Shown piece after piece: positions 58,123 to 64,000 of a DNA stretch of 64,000 nt. The stretch lies in NCBI GenBank assembly GCA_021307315.1, contig JAJSPD010000009.1, positions 496,001-560,000 of the forward strand. The letters are read 5' to 3'. The DNA comes from Bisporella sp. PMI_857. Its lineage: Eukaryota > Ascomycota > Leotiomycetes > Helotiales > Helotiaceae. Within the stretch, counting starts at the first letter, position 1. Every line of letters starts with the position of its first letter. The notes under the pieces were generated by a model. The model was not told the DNA's origin, did not search any database, and worked only from the letters and a program-made list of their open reading frames with translations. A program made the position numbers and the translations under genes.

Positions 58123-59027
58123 GCGTGTATTTATATTCCGGTTGAGACTTGTGAGGGTAGGCTTCGGGATAACAACGGTCTTGTGTTTTAGTAATGAATA
58201 GGATGGAGTCTGTAGGCAATCAAAATGTCAATAACTATGTAAATAATAGTATGGAACATATTATATATATCCTCTAATGTGTCCGACGTACCGTTGTGCC
58301 ACTTTTCCTGTTATTGTTATATAGATGTACATTTTCTGTGGAATTCATCAACTAATATTGAACGTTCTCAGCGGCTCCGTGGCTCGAGAGCTCGCACCAG
58401 CACCTATCCTCACAGTATACCGTTTCTATTGATTCATCAATCTAACAAGGTTTCGCATTGGTCAGTATCGCTTTGTCAAGAATTGCATTATCCAGGTTCA
58501 ATCTAGCATTACTCCTTCTGGAGTACTCTCTTTGAGTATCATTAATTTCTTTTGTACTCTGATTCCCTTTATACCCAGCCCGTGACTGTACGTCGACATC
58601 TAAATATTCTAGCCTTTATGATGTGTTCCCCCTCCCCCCCTTTATTCATTGTTCTTTCCTTAATATAAATATATGAAAACCCCCCAACCATGCTTAAGTT
58701 ATCCATTCTCAACGCTCTCTCGAATGTTAATCACGGCATGCCGGAAGGGCGGAGGAGAATGATCCTGACGGTCCTTCCGAGTTAATTTTGTCGTTGCATG
58801 GTAACAGCTGAAGGAGGTGGACGAGGCTGGTACGTCAAACTGCTGAAGCGATGTAACTGCGATGAAGCAAATAAGTGATACAATAGACTGACTACCGTCT
58901 GAGGATAATTATTCTATATTGGCTCTCTAACAGTAACTTGATCTACGGCATATTAAGCTTTCGCACATGTATAACTTAGATTTCGCTATGTCCCAAGTAT
59001 CCCTGACTTAGTAGATGCCGTTTGCAC
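58123..59027. other. Intergenic, no gene (possible alternative last exon at left edge)
   Basis: About 0.9 kb between two convergent units. It includes C-rich and T-rich runs near 58630-58690. No other supported feature. Confidence 0.45.
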
Positions 59028-60263
59028 CTAGACAACGGCAGGTGTAGCTACAGAGGCAATATCCCCTGTCACTGTAGAAACCGAATTTCTGGGATTATCA
59101 ACAGAGGAATATTGGGTTTGGCTGGAGTTAGGCGGCACGTTATTGAAAGAATCTGATGGCTGAGTTTCAGGCGGAAACAACCAAGCGCCTCCGTTTGTTT
59201 AGCCAGAGAGAAGGATTTTCCTTTCGTTTGAATTCCTTAATTGCCTCCATGCTGTCCAGATACCAGCCGAGGTCAAAAATAAGTCGAAGGTTCCAATTCC
59301 CAATCCAACCTTGCCTCCATTATCTAATTTATCCTTATCTAATTACCCAATGTTAGATTTACAGATACTATATCTCTTTAATCAGTCCTTTTATCTAATG
59401 TTAAAAAGAGATTAAATCAAGAGAAAATAGCCATCAAATTCCCTTACCACACCCCTCTAGCATAAACATTCTTAAAATCTCTAAAGATTGCCATTGAACA
59501 GGCTCTTGGTTCCTAAGAAATTATCAGAAGGTGAATTTATGTCGACTTGTTTCCAACCACATCCTCCGATATGATAACATACGCCACTTATCACAACACT
59601 ACAGCCATTGCCGCTCGGTTGCAGAATTCACTGTGCTGTGGGGAAGGAGAAACTTGTATCATTGATAGGTTTAAGCGTTTTGGACCATGTTTCACCTCCT
59701 AAACCATCACTAGAAAATTCCCATAGAGAAGCGGGTAATTTCTCATTCTAATCTAGCTAACTTTGATCCTCGCTCTAAACGAAAAGGGATTTACCGCTAG
59801 GGCTCTTCCATGGCCGTCCGAAATTGACGATGGGAGCAGACTGTTTTGGGATAGCTCTGATTGCTAGTGGCTCATTTGTCCATGTTGATCTGAGATCAAT
59901 CGGCAGAGCGATATTGGCTACGCCACATTAATACCAGCTCCAAAGCCATACGTTATTATGTTTCGTTGCTCTTAGCACCATCTTCACATACTTTGATGAC
60001 AACGAGGAGCCATAGCCCCCTTGCCCAAGGTCGGGAACCCCATTAACTAGCTGAGAAACCTCTCCGCCATCAATGTACACGTAGCCTCCTAGAACAGCAT
60101 CTAAGCGTATGTTAGAATTACCCGCACTAAGCAGCCAGGGCGTGCTTATATCCATGCCATGATCGACGAAGAAATTCGAAAGGGTTGAAACCTCTTCTCG
60201 TTGTCTAAGATCCTTGGAAGCTATAAATCTCAAGAGCAAGAGAAAATGCAGGAGAAAGCACAT
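59028..60263 (-). pseudogene. Kelch-repeat membrane protein pseudogene
   Basis: The minus strand carries a decayed copy of a fungal kelch protein. It opens with a signal-peptide-like MCFLLHFLLLLRFIASK, then out of frame a FLRRSWHGY block, then GGYVYIDGGEVSQLVNGVP, the usual first kelch strand. After a recognisable intron comes NIALPIDLRSTWTNEPLAIR, then after another, LPASLWEFSSDGLGGETW. A TGA interrupts just before ILQPSGNGCSVVISGVCYHI-GG, and further stops and shifts follow through 59250-59500. A remnant of the membrane segment (NGGKVGLGIGTF) and an open tail ending at 59028 complete it. The order of parts matches intact kelch/galactose-oxidase-like surface proteins of ascomycetes, so this is a former full-length gene. 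Confidence 0.65.
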
Positions 60264-61606
60264 GCAAGCTATCTGTTGTGATCAATGAACTAAAAACATT
60301 ATCAAAGCCTCGAAGATTCAATGAATCACTCTTGCAGGTAGGGCCAAAACTAAAATTAGTTTACAGTCTAACCCTCTAGTCATTCTGTGAGTCTGACAAT
60401 CCCAAGGGCTTGGGTGTGAGTTGTAGGCTCTGCATGGCAACTAGACAACTAGACAACCTGAGACACACAGCCACCCCAAAAGCCCCAAGTTTGTATCCCT
60501 AACGTCAGTGAGATTTTGGCGGAAAAGGTTGTGTACAAATATTCATGCTAACGTTCTTTGATTTTATTTGCTGCCCAACATATATACGTGACAAGATATC
60601 GTGCTGTGGAACCTGAGAAGCTGAAAATGCGTTTGAAAATTTGTTTCTCCAACGAAAACTCTATACCTAAGGATAAATAACCTAATACATGCATGGATCC
60701 ATAGATCTCCTAGCTCTAGGCGCTTGTAGCATGTTATTCTACCATTGTTTGTTGCTTACTACACCAATATTCATTTGACAACGCCAAGTGATAGCATATA
60801 TACAACTTTTAATGCCTGCCAAATTCACCAACGGGAAGGTGAAGCTTTGGTCCATGCTCTAACCAACAAAATATTGAGATATTCAGACCGTTGATTGGAT
60901 ATATGAAGCGACGCAAGAGCGATACGGGTTTACGAGGGCTCTCCCTTGATAAATCAGAGCATAGAATCGAGATCGGGTAGGGACAATGGCATTACGGTTT
61001 TGAGGGCCGGATGTCGCCAGCAATGAAAGTTCCTCTCATAACAGTTAGTCGGTCTCACAGTTCTTTTCGGTATACCTCCACAAATACACTTTTATCATAT
61101 CTTCTAGAATCCAATATCACAAATTACGAAAGTACCATAAACACAACCAATAATGAACCGTAGCTAAGCGAAAATTTGGGTTTGTGGCAAGTTGCGTCTG
61201 GTGACAGAGTTCTCATCCAACTTACAAAATTCCATATAAATTTGTCTATGTTCCGTACAAGGATTCTCTGCTTTGGTGAGTCCTCCCTCTCCTTCATGAG
61301 TAATGGCTTGCTCAAGTCATATTTCTGTGTGCCTGTTGTGTTTGCGTAGTAGCCCGGTAATCATTTTCCTTTACCCGAAGCCACATCCGGTTCGGCTGAC
61401 CAATCATGAACCTCTAATTCCTTTCTCCACAACCAATAGATCCCGAACACCCGCGGTTGCATATATATAGAGAGAGAGAGAGATGTACGGTGTGTACAAA
61501 TCTGAGGTTTTCAGAAACACATTTCTGCTATTACACAGTCTTTCCCCTTGCTCTTCCTTACCCTCGGTTCCTCCCAGAATCCTTGATCTTCCAAAAACCA
61601 CTAAAA
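60264..61606. other. Intergenic between kelch pseudogene and SDR gene
   Basis: About 1.3 kb, with no supported gene. The right end is the SDR promoter. Confidence 0.5.
61461..61482 (+). promoter_or_regulatory. TATA box and GA run of the SDR gene
   Basis: ATATATATAG followed directly by a (GA)n run, about 140 bases before the ATG at 61607. A pyrimidine-rich leader (CTTTCCCCTTGCTCTTCC) lies between. Confidence 0.55.
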
Positions 61607-62547
61607 ATGACATCTGGCCTAGATTTCACGGGAAAGGTAATAGCTATAACCGGGGGTGCCTCAGGAATCGGCCTCTCAACCTCAAAACTGCTCTTGTCAC
61701 TTGGGGCATCTATCTCTGTAGCCGACGTTACAGAAACAGGTCTTCAAAACGCGGTAAAGGAAATGGGTGCTGAGGAAGGGAAGCTGTTCACCAAGGTTGT
61801 GGATGTTAGAAAGAGAGTACAGGTAGAGGAGTGGATTAAGGAGACAGTAGAGGAATTTGGAAAGCTGGATGGCGCAGCGAACATTGCTGGAGTTAGTATG
61901 TAAATTCTTGTGGAGTTTATTGGGGTAAAGGGTAGGGAAGGCTAGAATGTGGCTAACGTGAGCATGAATATAGTTGGTAAAAACCATGGGAAATTGACTT
62001 TAACCGAATTTGAAGATGATGAAGAATGGGATTTCATCATGGATGTTAACCTCAAGGGTAAGTTTCCCATATGTACGGCTTGAAGGAAGGCATTTGATAG
62101 ATTGCTAGGTGTGATGCACTGTATGCGGGCAGAACTCAAGCACATCTCGCCAAAAGGCTCCATAGTCAACGCGGCGAGCATCTGCGGTCTCGTAGGCTTG
62201 AAAGGTTGTACGGCTTATTGTGCAAGCAAGCACGGCGTTATCGGACTCACGAGGGCTGCTGCAAAAGAAGTCGGCGATACGCAGGTCAGAATTAATGCTT
62301 TCGCACCGTAAGTTACTCCATTTTCCATGATTGCGAAAGGCCATTGATCCTGTACAGTGGAGCAATCGAAACGCCAATGATCAAGCAATCGGCCGAAACC
62401 TCTGGGGAAATTGGACTTCAGCATACAGTTGCAAAAAGAAAGGCTGACCCATCAGAGGTTGCGAACTTGATTGCGTTCTTACTGAGTGACGGGGCGAGTT
62501 TCATCACTGGGGCTTGCTATTCTGTGGATGGCGGCTGGAACTGCTAA
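61607..62547 (+). CDS. Short-chain dehydrogenase/reductase (SDR)
   Basis: Four exons (61607-61895, 61974-62057, 62109-62307, 62358-62547) give 253 residues, normal for a classical SDR. The cofactor motif is ITGGASGIG (about residues 14-22); Asp at the end of the second strand (SVADVTE) favours NAD over NADP. The structural NIAG motif is interrupted only by the first intron. The catalytic residues are Ser in [10 protein letters not shown] and the Tyr-Lys pair in [18 protein letters not shown] and a C-terminal [16 protein letters not shown] complete the fold. Each splice junction restores a conserved block. It could be a 3-oxoacyl reductase-like or xanthoxin/alcohol dehydrogenase-like enzyme; the substrate cannot be told. 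Confidence 0.92.
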
Positions 62548-62891
62548 CACCTTAGAAAAACTAGTAACAGCTAAGATTGTGTCCAGAAGCTGTAGCTCAT
62601 ACGATACACCATATCTGAAATTTATTCTTGCTGGTTGTTCCCCCAAAGTACTATACATAAGGAACATAAAAATCGCATGGCAAGCTAAGCAGTGATTTTG
62701 CGTAAACGATTCATGGAAATTCATTATAATTACATGCCGATGTTCCCGAGTATTTCCAAAAATCAAAGGCCTAATGCGCCAGGGTATCAAGTCAAGCAAA
62801 TCAAGCAAATAATTCTGACCCAATGAAGAAAGGAAATTCATAATTTTGTCTCTCCCCATAAAACTTTCTGTGAACTTGAACACTAGATAGC
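62548..62891. other. Short 3'-3' intergenic, no gene
   Basis: About 0.34 kb between the convergent SDR and MARVEL-like genes. No supported feature. Confidence 0.5.
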
Positions 62892-63482
62892 TTAGGCTCC
62901 AGTATATGGGGCCTGCTGCACAGCTGGCGCAGGTTCTGTGCTGTGAGTACCACGTGTTCTCCACACATGAAGAGCAGCCCAAACAGTCGTGATTGTAAAA
63001 AGCACCCTGACATACGTAAGTATGTCCCTAAATTTGACAACAGATTTTACATACCATTGAAACGCAGCAAAAACGGTAGCAGCGATGCTGACTCTGCAGA
63101 CACGTGACCATCGACAATTAATATCATCCAAAAACGCAGCGAGGGCAATGAAGCCGGCAAACCAGAATATCATGGTCACGGACTCAACACCCAGAATGGC
63201 GAACTTATGTGCCGCGGCGGGGAACTTGATTGGGGCGAGCCAGAGGTAGATTACCGCGAGCAGGGTCCATACTGAGGTGAAGACGAGGAAGTTTACTTCA
63301 GATGGCGAATCCCACCAGTCGTCCCATTTGTCGGCAGCTGTTTTGTTTGGAGTTAGTGGGCTAATTGGGGTATAATAGCTTGGAGGGATTGTGTTACCAT
63401 AAGCAGTAAATCCAAGTATCGCAATGGCGAAGATCAACTGAATCACCCGAATAGGCAGCACAAATCTGTCGAGGAAGGCCAT
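62892..63482 (-). CDS. MARVEL-like four-helix membrane protein
   Basis: Best model: three exons (63398-63482, 63055-63337, 62892-63006), 160 residues. Four membrane helices are visible: RVIQLIFAIAILGFTAYG, VNFLVFTSVWTLLAVIYLWL, ILGVESVTMIFWFAGFIALA, and a last helix made across the second intron (AATVFAAFQWVLFTITTVWA). The Pro-rich cytosolic tail is PAPAVQQAPYTGA. The pattern (short N-terminus, IQL in helix 1, SVEVxxLIFW-like in helix 3) is that of fungal MARVEL-domain proteins, which organise membrane microdomains or traffic. Both introns (60 and 48 bases) are multiples of three and open in frame, so unspliced reading gives one 196-residue protein. I prefer splicing because the first removes an atypical loop and uses a CTAAC branch site. 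Confidence 0.75.
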   Translation of the reverse strand: MAFLDRFVLPIRVIQLIFAIAILGFTAYGNTIPPSYYTPISPLTPNKTAADKWDDWWDSPSEVNFLVFTSVWTLLAVIYLWLAPIKFPAAAHKFAILGVESVTMIFWFAGFIALAAFLDDINCRWSRVCRVSIAATVFAAFQWYVKSVVKFRDILTYVRVLFTITTVWAALHVWRTRGTHSTEPAPAVQQAPYTGA

Positions 63483-64000
63483 GATTGAATTTTGGTCGTG
63501 ATCTTTGATGGCTGATCAAAGCGAAACAGAGAATATTATTCTATTCGCTTCAGATTTCGAGGATGGAGGTGCTGTGCTGAATGAGGAGAAGTGCATAATA
63601 AGAGATACCAACCCTAAGGTTATATATTCAGCTGACATTCCGCGTCACGCCATACGTGTATAGGCTTACCCTGCAATAACTCACGGAATCCGGCAATCTG
63701 GGTGGATGATGCGTTGTGATCAACAGCAAGGCGCCGTCTTGGACATACGAGATTCGCCAGGTAACACTGCCCCTATGACCAAAAATGACGTATGCCATGC
63801 TTAGCCGACACAACCAAAGAGGAGGGGCAAGACTTGTGCGCTTGGCCTTTACCAGACTGTGTCTCGTTATATTGTTGATGCTAAGCCGATGACTTTTTAT
63901 ATTCCTTAATTGCGATTACTATACTGTATTAGATGTTCCTTGAAGTGTGATATTATGCGCACTGCTCAAAACCCTTTGAAAAAGTGGATCATTAGGGGAG
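63483..64000. other. Promoter side of the MARVEL-like gene; window end
   Basis: About 0.5 kb with no recognisable gene. Confidence 0.5.

Noticed and set aside
1..64000. tRNA genes and CRISPR-like arrays
   Set aside because: No B-box (GGTTCGANTCC) with matching A-box was seen, and no regularly spaced exact repeats; the only arrays are the diverged 143-bp repeats and microsatellites.

Overview
The window is fungal nuclear DNA from a filamentous ascomycete. Genes are separated by long AT-rich spacers. Most carry short introns (about 42-95 bases) with GTAAGT/GTATGT donors, CTGAC/CTAAC-like branch sites and AG acceptors. The families present are typical of Pezizomycotina: Zn2Cys6 and bZIP-DUF3425 regulators, a CFEM protein, a HET-domain protein, ascomycete laccases ending in DSGL/DSGV, and GH92. 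The repertoire suits a plant-litter or plant-associated fungus, perhaps Leotiomycetes; the class is an inference, not something the sequence proves.

Left part (1-16.9 kb): the 3' end of a CE1-type esterase, a lone LovC-like enoyl reductase, and an rvt gene, which is a single-copy cellular reverse-transcriptase relative. Its product carries an almost complete copy of the histone H3 N-terminal tail, and this is the most striking thing in the window. Then come a CFEM membrane protein, a secreted Ig/PKD-like protein, a bZIP-DUF3425 regulator, and an AT-rich desert holding a 538-bp element with perfect 20-bp terminal inverted repeats and TA target duplications (a MITE).

Middle part (16.9-42 kb): a laccase with degenerate ~143-bp tandem repeats upstream, a decayed S15-type hydrolase fragment, a PHO-4 phosphate permease, a 3.6-kb gene-poor stretch with coding-like debris, and a same-strand trio of sugar transporter, cytosolic GH5 hydrolase and Zn2Cys6 regulator that looks like a sugar-utilisation cluster. 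A hypothetical coiled-coil protein, a secreted GH92 alpha-mannosidase and a GMC oxidoreductase follow.

Right part (42-64 kb): a membrane-anchored HET protein, a YbjQ/UPF0145 protein, a second laccase, a tail-anchored FHA protein resembling SLMAP/PRO45, a Zn2Cys6 regulator with its zinc cluster in mid-protein, a kelch pseudogene, a short-chain dehydrogenase and a MARVEL-like membrane protein.

Several products fit extracellular breakdown of plant polymers or glycans and uptake of the sugars released (esterase, two laccases, GH92, GH5, sugar transporter). Only the transporter/GH5/regulator trio looks like a true functional cluster. Exon boundaries were read by eye from splice signals, reading frame and family patterns, without transcript data. 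No tRNA, rRNA or CRISPR array was found.
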